In this document: one piece after another, positions 34,426 through 43,483 of the stretch
Numbering within the stretch: the stretch's first letter is position 1
How the letters are laid out: each line of letters begins with the position of its first letter
Position numbers and translations under genes: made by a program
From: Comamonas flocculans
GTDB taxonomy: Bacteria; Pseudomonadota; Gammaproteobacteria; Burkholderiales; Burkholderiaceae_C
DNA length: 64,000 bases
NCBI RefSeq assembly: GCF_007954405.1
Contig: NZ_CP042344.1
Coordinates: 3,224,001-3,288,000, forward strand
Direction: 5' to 3'
Notes under the pieces: generated by a model
Databases searched by the model: none
The model's input: the letters and a program-made list of their open reading frames with translations, nothing else
What the model was told of the DNA's origin: nothing

Positions 34426-36012
34426 ATGGACTTTGACATCGTCAGCCTGTCGCGATTGCAGTTCGCGATCACGGTGCTCTACCACTTTCTATTCGTTCCA
34501 TTGACGCTAGGCCTGTCGATCCTGATCGCCATCATGGAGACGGTCTACGTGATGACGGGCCGAACCATCTGGCGCGACATGACCAAGTTCTGGGGTGTGC
34601 TCTTCGGCATTAACTTCGCCATGGGCGTGGCCACCGGGATCGTGATGGAGTTTCAGTTCGGCATGAACTGGAGCTACTACAGCCACTACGTCGGCGACAT
34701 CTTCGGCGCGCCGCTCGCCTTGGAGGGGCTCATGGCCTTCTTCCTGGAAGCCACCTTTGTCGGCCTGTTCTTCTTCGGCTGGGATCGCCTCTCCAAGGTG
34801 AAGCACTTGATCGTCACCTGGTGCGTGGCGCTGGGCTCGAACTTCTCGGCGCTGTGGATCCTGATTGCCAATGGCTGGATGCAGAACCCCGTGGGCGCCC
34901 AATTCAATCCGCAGACCATGCGCATGGAGATGACGGACTTTTTCGCCGTGCTCACCAACCCGGTGGCGCAGGCCAAGTTCGTGCACACCGCCTCGGCCGG
35001 CTACGTGACGGCGGCCATCTTCGTGCTCGGCATCGCAGCCTGGTACGTGCTCAAGGGTCGCCACGTCCAGCTGGCCAAGCGCTCGATGACGGTGGCCGCC
35101 TGCTTCGGCCTGGCTTCGGCGCTGTCGGTCGTGGTGCTGGGCGACGAGAGCGGCTACCTCTCCACCGAGCACCAAAAAATGAAACTCGCCGCCATCGAGG
35201 CGATGTGGAAGACCGAGCCCGCACCTGCCGCGTTCACCGCTTTTGGATTTCCCGACCAAGCCGCACGGGAAACCCACTTTGCAGTCCACATCCCGTGGGC
35301 CATGGGACTGATCGGCACGCGCTCGCTGACGACGCAAATTCCTGGCATTGACGATCTGGTTGCGCGCGCCGAGGTGCACATCCGCGATGGCATCCTGGCC
35401 TATGACGCCCTGCAGCAGATCCGTGCCGCAACGGGGGGCGCGAGCGTGCCTGACCAGGCGCAGGCTGCATTCGAGGAGCACGGACAACTGCTGGGCTACG
35501 CACTTCTGCTGAAGCGCTACGTCGACGACCCCCGCCAGGCCACGCCTGAGCAAATCGCCAAGGCAGCCTGGGATACCGTGCCGCAGGTGGCGCCACTATT
35601 TTGGACGTTCCGTGTCATGGTCGGCCTGGGTTTCTTCTTCATTTTGCTGACCGGCGTCTTCTTCTGGCTTTCGGCTCGACGTCGGCTGGATGCGCACCCA
35701 TGGTTGCTCAAGGTCGCCGTGTGGTCGATCCCCTTGCCTTGGATTGCCGCCGAGTTCGGCTGGATCGTGGCCGAGGTGGGACGTCAGCCATGGGCCATCG
35801 AGGGCGTTTTGCCAACGGCGGTAGCAGTGTCTAACCTCGGCGCCTCTACCGTGCTGCTGACAATCGCCGGCTTCGTGGTGATCTACACCGTCCTGCTCAT
35901 CATCGAGATGAAGCTCATGCTCAAGGCAATCCGCAAGGGGCCCGACACCCATGCGCCCACCTACATCGAAGGCCAGCCCGCCGGTTCGGCTGGCCTGGCA
36001 CCTGCACAGTAA
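34426..36012 (+). CDS. cydA: Cytochrome bd ubiquinol oxidase subunit I
   Basis: This 528-residue integral membrane protein closely follows E. coli CydA from its start SRLQFAITVLYHFLFVPLTL. The haem ligands are His in YHFLF (b595), His in KFVHT (b558) and Met in FRVMVGLGF. The quinol loop after about residue 245 is long (E. coli or L-type), with GRQPWAIEGVLPTAVA near the end. It is therefore a bd-I-like oxidase and not a short-loop CIO. bd oxidases tolerate sulfide and cyanide, which fits the sulfide genes upstream. Confidence 0.97.
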   Translation: MDFDIVSLSRLQFAITVLYHFLFVPLTLGLSILIAIMETVYVMTGRTIWRDMTKFWGVLFGINFAMGVATGIVMEFQFGMNWSYYSHYVGDIFGAPLALEGLMAFFLEATFVGLFFFGWDRLSKVKHLIVTWCVALGSNFSALWILIANGWMQNPVGAQFNPQTMRMEMTDFFAVLTNPVAQAKFVHTASAGYVTAAIFVLGIAAWYVLKGRHVQLAKRSMTVAACFGLASALSVVVLGDESGYLSTEHQKMKLAAIEAMWKTEPAPAAFTAFGFPDQAARETHFAVHIPWAMGLIGTRSLTTQIPGIDDLVARAEVHIRDGILAYDALQQIRAATGGASVPDQAQAAFEEHGQLLGYALLLKRYVDDPRQATPEQIAKAAWDTVPQVAPLFWTFRVMVGLGFFFILLTGVFFWLSARRRLDAHPWLLKVAVWSIPLPWIAAEFGWIVAEVGRQPWAIEGVLPTAVAVSNLGASTVLLTIAGFVVIYTVLLIIEMKLMLKAIRKGPDTHAPTYIEGQPAGSAGLAPAQ

Positions 36013-36031
36013 TACCGTAAGGAGAAATAGC

Positions 36032-37186
36032 ATGATCCTCCACGAACTCATCTCATATGACGTGTTGCGCCTGATCTGGTGGGCACTGTTGGGAGTGTTG
36101 CTGATCGGATTCGCGCTTACCGATGGCTTTGACCTCGGCGCGGGCACGCTGCTGCCTTTCGTCGCGCGCAACGACAGCGAACGCCGCACCGTTATCAACA
36201 CCATCGGGCCGGTCTGGGAGGGTAACCAAGTCTGGCTGATTCTCGGCGGTGGAGCCATCTTCGCGGCTTGGCCGCAACTCTATGCAGTGTCGTTCTCCGG
36301 CTTTTATCTAGCGATGTTCGCCATCCTGTTCGCACTCATTTTGCGGCCCGTGGCATTCAAGTTCCGCAGCAAGCGGGAAGATCCAGCTTGGCGCAGTCGC
36401 TGGGATTGGGCTCAGTTCGTGGGTGGGTTCGTACCAGCGCTGATCTTTGGTGTGGCAATGGGCAATGTGTTGCAGGGCGTTCCCTTTCGCATTGAACACG
36501 ACATGCAGATTTTCTATGACGGAACATTCTTCGGGTTGCTCAATCCTTTTGCCCTGCTGTGCGGTCTCGTCTCTGTCACCATGCTGGTCATGCATGGCGC
36601 CGCCTGGCTACAACTCAAGACTGAAGGCCACGTAGCCGAGCGCGCGCGCCGTTTTGGCATCGTGGCGGCGCTGCTGACCGTGGTGCTGTACGCAGTGGCG
36701 GGGGTCGTTCTGGCCAACTTCGTGTCGGGGTACGCGATCACGAGCGAGATTGTGCGCGGTGGCGCTTCGAATCCTCTTGTCAAGACCGCTGTGATGCAAA
36801 GCGGCGCCTGGTTTGCCAACTATGCCTCCGAAAACGCGCTTTGGGTGGTGCCGGCATTGGGTTTGGCGGGCTCCATGGCCGCTGCGATCTGCTTGGCGGT
36901 GCGTCGTCCGGCGGCAGCTCTGCTTACTGGAGGCGTGGGTATCGCGGGGATCATCGCTAGCGTGGGCGTCTCCATGTTTCCTTTCATCCTGCCGTCATCG
37001 GTCAATCCGTCGGTTAGCCTGACCGTGTGGGATTCCTCATCGAGCCACCTCACGCTGTTCATCATGCTCGTTTCGACGGTCATCTTTATGCCTCTAATCC
37101 TGGCCTATACCAGCTGGGTGTTCTCGGTCTTGCGCGGCAAAGTCGACTCCGAGGCCATTCGGGATGGTAAAGGCCATGCGTACTGA
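36032..37186 (+). CDS. cydB: Cytochrome bd ubiquinol oxidase subunit II
   Basis: This 384-residue subunit has eight or nine hydrophobic helices. Family marks are LIGFALTDGFDLGAGTLLPF, then NTIGPVWEGNQVWLI and GGGAIFAAWPQLYAVSFSGF. ATG 36032 follows AAGGAGAAATAGC and is 19 bp after cydA. It has no haem of its own but completes the heterodimer. CydX follows 33 bp downstream. Confidence 0.97.
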   Translation: MILHELISYDVLRLIWWALLGVLLIGFALTDGFDLGAGTLLPFVARNDSERRTVINTIGPVWEGNQVWLILGGGAIFAAWPQLYAVSFSGFYLAMFAILFALILRPVAFKFRSKREDPAWRSRWDWAQFVGGFVPALIFGVAMGNVLQGVPFRIEHDMQIFYDGTFFGLLNPFALLCGLVSVTMLVMHGAAWLQLKTEGHVAERARRFGIVAALLTVVLYAVAGVVLANFVSGYAITSEIVRGGASNPLVKTAVMQSGAWFANYASENALWVVPALGLAGSMAAAICLAVRRPAAALLTGGVGIAGIIASVGVSMFPFILPSSVNPSVSLTVWDSSSSHLTLFIMLVSTVIFMPLILAYTSWVFSVLRGKVDSEAIRDGKGHAY

Positions 37187-37219
37187 CCCGTGCACGCTTT
37201 CATTCATAGGAGATTGACC

Positions 37220-37348
37220 ATGTGGTATTTCGCCTGGATTCTCGGCTTGCCGCTGGCAGCCGCCTTCGCCGTTCTCAATGCGATGTGGTATGAGTTGATG
37301 GATGACGCGGCGGTCCGCCGCGACCGCCTCGATCTCAACGAGTCCTGA
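37220..37348 (+). CDS. cydX: CydX, small subunit of cytochrome bd oxidase
   Basis: This 42-residue single-span protein starts MWYFAWILGLPLAAAFAVLN, the conserved CydX/YbgT opening, and ends with a polar tail (RRDRLDLNES). CydX stabilises the haem site between CydA and CydB. ATG 37220 follows AGGAGATTGACC. The gene is too short for routine calling but is clear from the start sequence and its place. Confidence 0.93.
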   Translation: MWYFAWILGLPLAAAFAVLNAMWYELMDDAAVRRDRLDLNES

Positions 37349-37416
37349 ACCCGGTTGCACGCTCCATCACGGCGACCGCGACAGGTGCGGCAAACACTGC
37401 CGATGCCTACCGCAGT

Positions 37417-37801
37417 GTCGTTCTGCCGGTATCTGCGGCGCCTGTACATGTGCAACGATTTGGCAGAGGGGCGCTCCCGCGTAGGCGGCAGGCCGGCGGC
37501 ACTGGCCGACATCGGGGTGTCCAGGTTCATCAGCGGTACGGTACGAGACCACGCCGCCCCCTGTCTGTCCGTGTACAAGGTCAGCGATCCGGAACTGACC
37601 TTCGTGCTCACCAGTGGCGGGTGCAACGCTGGAGTGGTCAGCGAACCGGAGCATGCCCGGCGCAGCTTCTAGATCGCCACCCGCGCCGCCGGCGAACGCT
37701 ACGTCGATCCGTAGCAGTGGTGTGCCGAGACGCCGCTGAGTGAGGGCTCCTGGTGGCCGGCATGGCAGCAGGGCTGGCGCAACGCTCGTCGGAACGCGTA
37801 A
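37417..37801 (+). pseudogene. Relic of a PHA synthase gene (phaC 3' end)
   Basis: One frame reads YLRRLYMCNDLAEGR, ALADIGVSRFISGTVRDHAA, FVLTSGGCNAGVVSEPEHAR, a TAG at 37670-37672, ATRAAGERYVDP, a TAG at about 37712-37714, and QWCAETPLSEGSWWPAWQQG. This is the C-terminus of a poly(3-hydroxyalkanoate) polymerase with the catalytic-His region mutated (GG-C-NAG where the family has GG-H-NAG). Two in-frame stops and absence of the N-terminal 450 residues make it nonfunctional. The rest of the gap (37349-37908) shows no other gene. Confidence 0.85.
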
Positions 37802-37908
37802 CACCACCTGTCGTCGGTGGCATGCATGACGCACATGCATCGCTTAGCGATGTACCCGGAAGGGCATCAGACCTGCGTTGTTGAACGATATGAATAGGAA
37901 GAAAATAA

Positions 37909-38835
37909 GTGGAGTTGCGCCACCTTCGATGTTTCATCGCTGTCGCGGAAGAGCTTCACTTCGCGCGTGCCGCCGAGCGGCTGCACATAGACCAGTCGCC
38001 TCTGTCTCGCACCATCAAGGAGCTTGAGGAGGACCTTGGTGCACGCCTTTTCTTTCGCACTACCCGCAGCACGCAATTGACCCGCGCGGGCCGGTTGCTC
38101 TTGGAGCACGTGCCGCGCGTTTTTATGGCGCTGGAGCAAGCGCGCGATAGCGTCAAATCCGCTGCCAACGGTTATCACGGGCAACTGCGCATTGCTTTGT
38201 CCGACGGCGTCACGCCATCACGCTTGCCGGCGCTGCTGGCACAGTGCCGAGAAGAAGACCCAGAGGTGGAAATTCGTCTGTTCGAGGTGCCTTTAGCCCA
38301 GCAGATCAAGGGCCTGCATGACGATCTGTACGACGCTGGCTTTTCGATGACCGATGACGTGGGCGCTGGCATCGTGGTCACTCCCGCTTGGGAGGACGAA
38401 TTGATGGCAGCGGTGCCTGCACGTCATCCCGTGCTTGCCTACAAGCAGGTTCCGCTGGAGGAGGTGCTGCACTATCCGCTGGTACTTGGCGATCCTGCAG
38501 TGTGCGAAGGCCATGCGCGCCAAGTCGATCGCATTCTGCGCAGGCATGAACAGGAGCCGCTGATTGTTCAGCACGTCGCCACTTTTGACCTCATGATGAC
38601 CTTGGTTTCCGCCGGACTGGCCTTGGGTTTGGCGGGCGCGGCGCACATTGCTTGTAGCCGGGAGCCGGGCGTGGTTGCGCGGCCTTTGGCGGGTAAGCCG
38701 CCGATGCTCACGACCTATTTGCTGCGTCGTGACGCGGAGCTTTCCGAAATGCTGACCCGGTTCATCGGACGAGTGGCCAACATTAACTCGGCCGATGCCC
38801 AGAGCGCCGCCATGTATTCCCGCACTATCCGATGA
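37909..38835 (+). CDS. traR: LysR-type regulator of transfer genes (TraR of Tn4371 type)
   Basis: This 308-residue LTTR has an N-terminal winged helix (ELRHLRCFIAVAEELHFARA then RLHIDQSPLSRTIKELEEDL) and a periplasmic-binding-like effector domain (about 90-295). GTG at 37909 gives the canonical LTTR start. In Tn4371-like ICEs a LysR gene lies just upstream of traG and is called traR; order here is traR-eexN-traG. It probably controls the tra/trb operon. The effector is unknown. Confidence 0.85.
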   Translation: MELRHLRCFIAVAEELHFARAAERLHIDQSPLSRTIKELEEDLGARLFFRTTRSTQLTRAGRLLLEHVPRVFMALEQARDSVKSAANGYHGQLRIALSDGVTPSRLPALLAQCREEDPEVEIRLFEVPLAQQIKGLHDDLYDAGFSMTDDVGAGIVVTPAWEDELMAAVPARHPVLAYKQVPLEEVLHYPLVLGDPAVCEGHARQVDRILRRHEQEPLIVQHVATFDLMMTLVSAGLALGLAGAAHIACSREPGVVARPLAGKPPMLTTYLLRRDAELSEMLTRFIGRVANINSADAQSAAMYSRTIR

Positions 38836-38848
38836 AAGGACAGACGCC

Positions 38849-39076
38849 ATGAACAAGGTGTTGCTGTTGACGCTTGCCGCCACGCTGACGGCATGTAGCC
38901 CTTCGCAACCTTCGGAAACTGTGGACTTTCTGGTGGCGAATCCGAAGCGCATCAAGGAGATTCAACGACTGTGCAAGGAAGACCGCGCAAAGGTCGGCGA
39001 CGAACTCTGCCGACGCGCTGCCGAAGCTGCGAACCGCCGTTTCTTCGGTGATCGACCCGAGAAAAAATCTAAGTAG
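38849..39076 (+). CDS. EexN-family lipoprotein, copy 1
   Basis: This 75-residue lipoprotein has a signal sequence with lipobox-like LTLAATLTAC (acylated Cys near residue 16), then TVDFLVANPKRIKEIQRLCK and ELCRRAAEAANRRFF. The DPxRL/LC...C pattern is that of the EexN/TrbK entry-exclusion lipoproteins. These sit in the inner membrane or periplasm and block redundant mating. It starts 13 bp after traR. A second member is within the trb operon. Confidence 0.82.
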   Translation: MNKVLLLTLAATLTACSPSQPSETVDFLVANPKRIKEIQRLCKEDRAKVGDELCRRAAEAANRRFFGDRPEKKSK

Positions 39077-39320
39077 CGCCCTTCGCGGCCGGTTCACAGC
39101 GACGAAGCTCTCGCTGTTACCTCAATACGCCACAACGCGCTCGCGTATGTGGCATTTTTATTAGCTTCTTCACAGCAAGAACTCCGGCTTTTTTGACCTC
39201 AAACCCCGCCATAACGGCCTTTGACTGGTACTGATCCGGCAACGATCCTGACGCCTGCGGCACGTCCTTGTGCCGCGCTTTCCATGAGGAATCAGCGCAG
39301 GAGAAATCGGAGGCCAGGTC

Positions 39321-41336
39321 ATGCAAGGGACGAACGTGCTGTTCGGTCAGATTGCCGTGGTGTTCGGCATCGTGATCGCCGGAGTGTGGAGCGCCACACA
39401 ATGGACAGCAGCGGCCCTTGGCTATCAACTACGCCTTGGCTCGCCCTGGTTCGATTTTCTTGGCACGCCGATCTACCACCCGTGGAAGCTGTTCGAGTGG
39501 TGGTTTTTCTTTGATGCCTACGCTTCCGATGTTTTCGATAGGGGCGGCGCTATCGCCGCTGGCAGCGGCCTGCTGGCCGTGGTGGTCGCTATCGGCATGT
39601 CGATATGGCGCTCGCGTCAATCGCGCCTGGTCACGACCTACGGCTCGGCCCGCTGGGCGAACGCGCAGGACATTCGCAAGGCGAGCCTGACGCAGCCAGC
39701 CGGTGTATTTCTCGGCCAGCACGACCGCCAGTACCTGCGCCATGAAGGGCCAGAGCATGTCCTGACGTTCGCACCCACGCGCTCGGGCAAGGGCGTCGGC
39801 CTGGTGGTGCCGACGCTGCTTTCCTGGCCCGCGTCCGCCGTCATCCACGACATCAAGGGCGAGAACTGGCAGATCACCGCCGGCTGGCGCTCGCGCTTCT
39901 CGCACTGCTTGCTGTTCAACCCCACGGATGCCAAATCAGCGGCCTACAACCCGCTACTCGAAGTCCGCAAGGGCGACCATGAAGTGCGCGACGTGCAGAA
40001 CATCGCGGACATTCTGGTCGATCCCGAAGGCGCGCTGGAGAAGCGCAACCATTGGGAGAAGACCTCGCACGCGCTGCTGGTCGGCGCCATCCTGCATGTG
40101 CTCTATGCGGGCGAAGACAAGACGCTACGCGGCGTCGCCAATTTCCTCAGCGACCCGGCCAGCCCGTTCGAGCTGACCTTGCATCGGATGATGACCACGC
40201 CGCACCTGGCGAATGGGGAAGGTGTTGGCCCGCATCCGGTAGTGGCATCCGCTGCGCGTGAAGTGCTCAACAAGTCGGACAACGAGCGTTCCGGCGTGTT
40301 GAGCACTGCCATGTCGTTCCTCGGCCTGTACCGCGATCCCACGGTGGCCGAAGTCACCTCGCGCTGCGACTGGCGCATCGCCGACCTCATATCCACCGAG
40401 CACCCCGTATCGCTGTACCTGGTGGTGCCGCCTTCGGACATTAGCCGCACAAAGCCCTTGATCCGGTTGATCCTCAACCAGATCGGGCGGCGGCTCACCG
40501 AATCGCTCGACGGCAGCGACGGCATCGAGCGTCGCCACAAGCTGCTGCTGATGCTCGATGAGTTTCCGGCCCTGGGTCGGCTCGACTTCTTCGAGACGGC
40601 TTTGGCCTTCATGGCGGGCTACGGCATCCGCAGCTTTCTCATTGCGCAGTCGCTCAACCAGATCGACAAGGCGTATGGGCAGAACCACTCCATTCTCGAC
40701 AACTGCCATGTGCGCGTGACATTCGCCACGAACGACGAGCGCACCGCCAAGCGCATTTCCGAGACGTTGGGCACCGCGACCGAGTTGCGCGCACAGCGCA
40801 ACTACGCGGGCCACCGGCTCGCGCCGTGGCTGGGCCACCTCATGGTGTCGCGACAGGAGACGGCCCGCCCGCTGCTGACGCCCGGCGAAGTCATGCAGCT
40901 TCCGTCCGACGAGGCCGTGGTGATGGTGTCCAGCGTGGCGCCGATCCGGGCAAAGAAGCTGCGCTACTACGCGGACGCCAATTTCAAGCGGCGCGTGCTG
41001 TCGCCGCCCGTGTTGGCGGACAGCCAATACGCCGACGCGCCGCCGCTGCGCCCCGACGACTGGAGCGGGCTGGCGATTCCTGCCGTGCCGACTCCGCCTG
41101 TCGCCGGAGAAGCCGAAGGCTTCCCGGCCAGCACTGACGACGGCGGCCCGCGCCGTCAGCCCGAACTCTCCGAAACCGTCGCCTACGACCCCGAACTGGC
41201 CGTGCCCCCTGCCGACCTCGGCCTGCTCGATGACGACGACGATCTGCCGCTTCCCCTTCCTCGCCAGCTTGATCCGGCCATGCAGCGCACGGCCCGGCTG
41301 GCTTCGCTGAACCCCAACGACGGAATCGAGCTATGA
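39321..41336 (+). CDS. traG: TraG/VirD4 coupling protein
   Basis: This 671-residue hexameric ATPase links the relaxosome to the secretion channel. Two or three N-terminal membrane helices are within residues 1-95. Walker A is PTRSGKG at 152-158 (TRSGKGVGLVVPTLL) and Walker B is LLMLDEFPALGRLDF. The C-terminal all-alpha part includes NDERTAKRISETLG. The Pro/Asp-rich tail is poorly conserved. The ATG overlaps nothing upstream (244 bp gap after eexN) but its stop overlaps the RHH gene by ATGA. Confidence 0.95.
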   Translation: MQGTNVLFGQIAVVFGIVIAGVWSATQWTAAALGYQLRLGSPWFDFLGTPIYHPWKLFEWWFFFDAYASDVFDRGGAIAAGSGLLAVVVAIGMSIWRSRQSRLVTTYGSARWANAQDIRKASLTQPAGVFLGQHDRQYLRHEGPEHVLTFAPTRSGKGVGLVVPTLLSWPASAVIHDIKGENWQITAGWRSRFSHCLLFNPTDAKSAAYNPLLEVRKGDHEVRDVQNIADILVDPEGALEKRNHWEKTSHALLVGAILHVLYAGEDKTLRGVANFLSDPASPFELTLHRMMTTPHLANGEGVGPHPVVASAAREVLNKSDNERSGVLSTAMSFLGLYRDPTVAEVTSRCDWRIADLISTEHPVSLYLVVPPSDISRTKPLIRLILNQIGRRLTESLDGSDGIERRHKLLLMLDEFPALGRLDFFETALAFMAGYGIRSFLIAQSLNQIDKAYGQNHSILDNCHVRVTFATNDERTAKRISETLGTATELRAQRNYAGHRLAPWLGHLMVSRQETARPLLTPGEVMQLPSDEAVVMVSSVAPIRAKKLRYYADANFKRRVLSPPVLADSQYADAPPLRPDDWSGLAIPAVPTPPVAGEAEGFPASTDDGGPRRQPELSETVAYDPELAVPPADLGLLDDDDDLPLPLPRQLDPAMQRTARLASLNPNDGIEL

Positions 41337-41776
41337 GCTACCGCCTGAACCTCTTTATTCAGCCCGAGCACGCCCAGCGGCTCGATGAACTGGCCGCCAA
41401 GAAAGGCGTCTCCAAGTCGTCCATCGTTGCGGCGGCGCTCGCATCGTGGCTGTCGCCCGATGCCGCCGACCAGCGCGAGGCAGCCATCGCCAAGCGCCTT
41501 GATCGGCTGTCGCGCCAGGCCGAGCGCATGGAGCGCGACCAGAACATCGCCATCGAGACGCTGGCGCTGTTCATCCGCTACTACCTGACCGTCAGCACGC
41601 CGGTTCCCGAAGCGCACCAAGACGCGGCCCGTGCGCAGGGCAAGGCGCGCTTCGAGCAGTTCACCGAGCAGCTTGGCCGCCACCTGATGCGCGGACGCAG
41701 CCTGGTGCGCGACGTGGTGGAAGAACTCCATCCTGATCCGGTGCGCCTGGACGAAGCGCAGGAGCGTAGGTCATGA
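41333..41776 (+). CDS. CopG/ribbon-helix-helix regulator in the tra operon
   Basis: This 147-residue protein has an N-terminal RHH (SYRLNLFIQPEHAQRLDELA then KKGVSKSSIVAAALASWLS) and a helical C-terminal half. It lies between traG and trbB with ATGA overlaps on both sides, a place conserved in Tn4371-like ICEs. It may autoregulate the trb operon or be a relaxosome accessory. Confidence 0.85.
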   Translation: MSYRLNLFIQPEHAQRLDELAAKKGVSKSSIVAAALASWLSPDAADQREAAIAKRLDRLSRQAERMERDQNIAIETLALFIRYYLTVSTPVPEAHQDAARAQGKARFEQFTEQLGRHLMRGRSLVRDVVEELHPDPVRLDEAQERRS

Positions 41777-42822
41777 ACGCGCCGCAGTCCGCAAACGCGG
41801 CCTCGCTCGACCGGCGCATCCAGATGCTGCGCACGGCAATGGGGCCGCTAATCGCCGCCGCGCTGGAAGACCCGGACGTGGTGGAAATTATGCTCAACCC
41901 CGACCGCACCCTGTGGGTGGATCGCTTGTCGTCGGGCCGCGCACCGATGGGCGTGAAGCTGCCCGAAGCCGATGGCGAGCGAATCATCCGTCTGGTCGCG
42001 GCCCACGTCGGCGCGGAGGTGCATCGCGGCCAGCCGCTGCTGTCGGCCGAGTTGCCCGAAACCGGCGAACGCTTCGAGGGCATCCTGCCGCCCGCCGCGC
42101 CGGGGCCGGCTTTTGCGCTGCGCAAGCGCGCCATTGGCGTGATTCCGCTGGAGCGGTACGTCATCGACCGGATGATGACTGCCGCCCAGGCAGGTTTTCT
42201 CGTTCGCGCCGTGCGCGAGCGCAAGAACATCCTGATCGCCGGAGCCACCAGCAGCGGCAAGACCACGCTCGCCAATGCCTTGCTCGCCGAAATCGCCGCC
42301 ACCGGCGACCGCGTGCTGGTGCTCGAAGACACGGTGGAGCTGCAATGCGCGGCCCGCGACCACGTTCCGCTGCGCACGCGCTCCGGCGTGGTGTCCATGA
42401 CCGAGCTGGTGCGCTCATCTATGCGCCTGCGGCCGGATCGCGTCGTCGTCGGCGAGGTGCGCGGCCCCGAGGCGCTGGATCTCATCAAGGTGTGGGGCAC
42501 CGGGCACCCCGGCGGCATCGCCACGATCCACGCCGGCTCTGCGCTGGGCGCGCTGCTGCGCATGGAGCAATTGATTCTCGAAGTGGCGGTGAACCCGCCC
42601 CGTGCGCTGATCGCCGAGGCCGTGGACGTGGTGATCCACATCGCCGGGCGCGGGCGCAAGCGCCGCATCGAGAGCATCGCCCGCGTCGTCGGCTTCGACG
42701 GCGTGGGCTACCAACTGGCGGACGCGCTGGAGACGCCGTTTCCCGAGCTGCCGCCATTTCCCGAAGCCGCACCCGCTGCGGCGATTTCCCCGTCCCCTGA
42801 CCAACTTGGAGAACTGCCATGA
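41773..42822 (+). CDS. trbB: TrbB, VirB11-type secretion ATPase
   Basis: This 349-residue hexameric ATPase powers pilus assembly and transfer. Walker A is GATSSGKTT at 157-165, with VLVLEDTVELQC, the Asp box RLRPDRVVVGEVRGPEAL and the His box GHPGGIATIHAG. It begins the trbBCDE cassette and its start and stop overlap the neighbouring genes by ATGA. Confidence 0.96.
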   Translation: MNAPQSANAASLDRRIQMLRTAMGPLIAAALEDPDVVEIMLNPDRTLWVDRLSSGRAPMGVKLPEADGERIIRLVAAHVGAEVHRGQPLLSAELPETGERFEGILPPAAPGPAFALRKRAIGVIPLERYVIDRMMTAAQAGFLVRAVRERKNILIAGATSSGKTTLANALLAEIAATGDRVLVLEDTVELQCAARDHVPLRTRSGVVSMTELVRSSMRLRPDRVVVGEVRGPEALDLIKVWGTGHPGGIATIHAGSALGALLRMEQLILEVAVNPPRALIAEAVDVVIHIAGRGRKRRIESIARVVGFDGVGYQLADALETPFPELPPFPEAAPAAAISPSPDQLGELP

Positions 42823-43202
42823 CGCAGATGATCGTTCCTGCTTTCCGTGTTTCTGCAAATCCGGCTTTGCGCCTTTCGCGGCTGCGCACCCTGGCCCGCC
42901 CTGCGGCGCAAGGGCTGATGCTGGCGGCGCTGCTGCTGTTCCTGGCCGGAACCGCGCAGGCCGCCGGTTCCTCGATGCCCTGGGAAGGGCCGTTGCAGTC
43001 GATCTTGGAGTCGATCCAAGGGCCGGTGGCACGCATCGTGGCCGTCATCATCATCATTGCCACGGGCCTTGCGCTGGCCTTTGGTGATACGTCGGGAGGC
43101 TTCCGAAAGCTGATTCAGATCGTGTTCGGGCTGACCATCGCCTTCGCCGCGTCCTCGTTCTTCCTGTCGTTCTTCAGCTTCTCCGGCGGGGCTGTCGTAT
43201 GA
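42819..43202 (+). CDS. trbC: TrbC, VirB2-type prepilin
   Basis: This 127-residue protein has a long signal sequence (cleavage after about AQAA, residues 43-48) and two hydrophobic helices (ARIVAVIIIIATGLALAFGD and IVFGLTIAFAASSFFLSFF). It is the major pilus subunit, matured by TraF. Its place between trbB and trbD with 4-bp overlaps is the family order. Confidence 0.92.
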   Translation: MTQMIVPAFRVSANPALRLSRLRTLARPAAQGLMLAALLLFLAGTAQAAGSSMPWEGPLQSILESIQGPVARIVAVIIIIATGLALAFGDTSGGFRKLIQIVFGLTIAFAASSFFLSFFSFSGGAVV

Positions 43203-43471
43203 GCGCCCTGGACAGCTTCGCGGCCGGGTTCGAGGTGCCTTTGCATCGCTCGCTCACCGAGCCGATCTTGCTGGGCGGCGCACCGCGCACCGTGGCGATT
43301 GCCAATGGCACGTTGGCTGCTGCTGTCGGGCTGGGAATGCAACTCTGGATTCCAGGCGCGGTGCTTTGGATCGTCGGCCATTCGCTGGCGGTTTGGGGTG
43401 CGCGCGTCGATCCGCAGTTCATGGCCGTGTTCGCCCGGCACATCAAACACCGCCCGCTGCTGGACGTGTAG
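43199..43471 (+). CDS. trbD: TrbD, VirB3-like membrane protein
   Basis: This 90-residue protein has the VirB3 build: a short basic/amphipathic N-terminus (FEVPLHRSLTEPILLGGAPR), one or two hydrophobic segments (GTLAAAVGLGMQLWIPGAVL and LWIVGHSLAVWGAR) and YxxMAVFARHIKHRP at the end. It works with TrbE in pilus assembly. ATGA overlap with trbC. Confidence 0.93.
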   Translation: MSALDSFAAGFEVPLHRSLTEPILLGGAPRTVAIANGTLAAAVGLGMQLWIPGAVLWIVGHSLAVWGARVDPQFMAVFARHIKHRPLLDV

Positions 43472-43483
43472 GGGGATGCCGAA

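Noticed and set aside
34426..37186. Calling the oxidase a cyanide-insensitive CioAB
   Set aside because: CydA has the long E. coli-type quinol loop and is next to cydDC and cydX, so it is bd-I-like.
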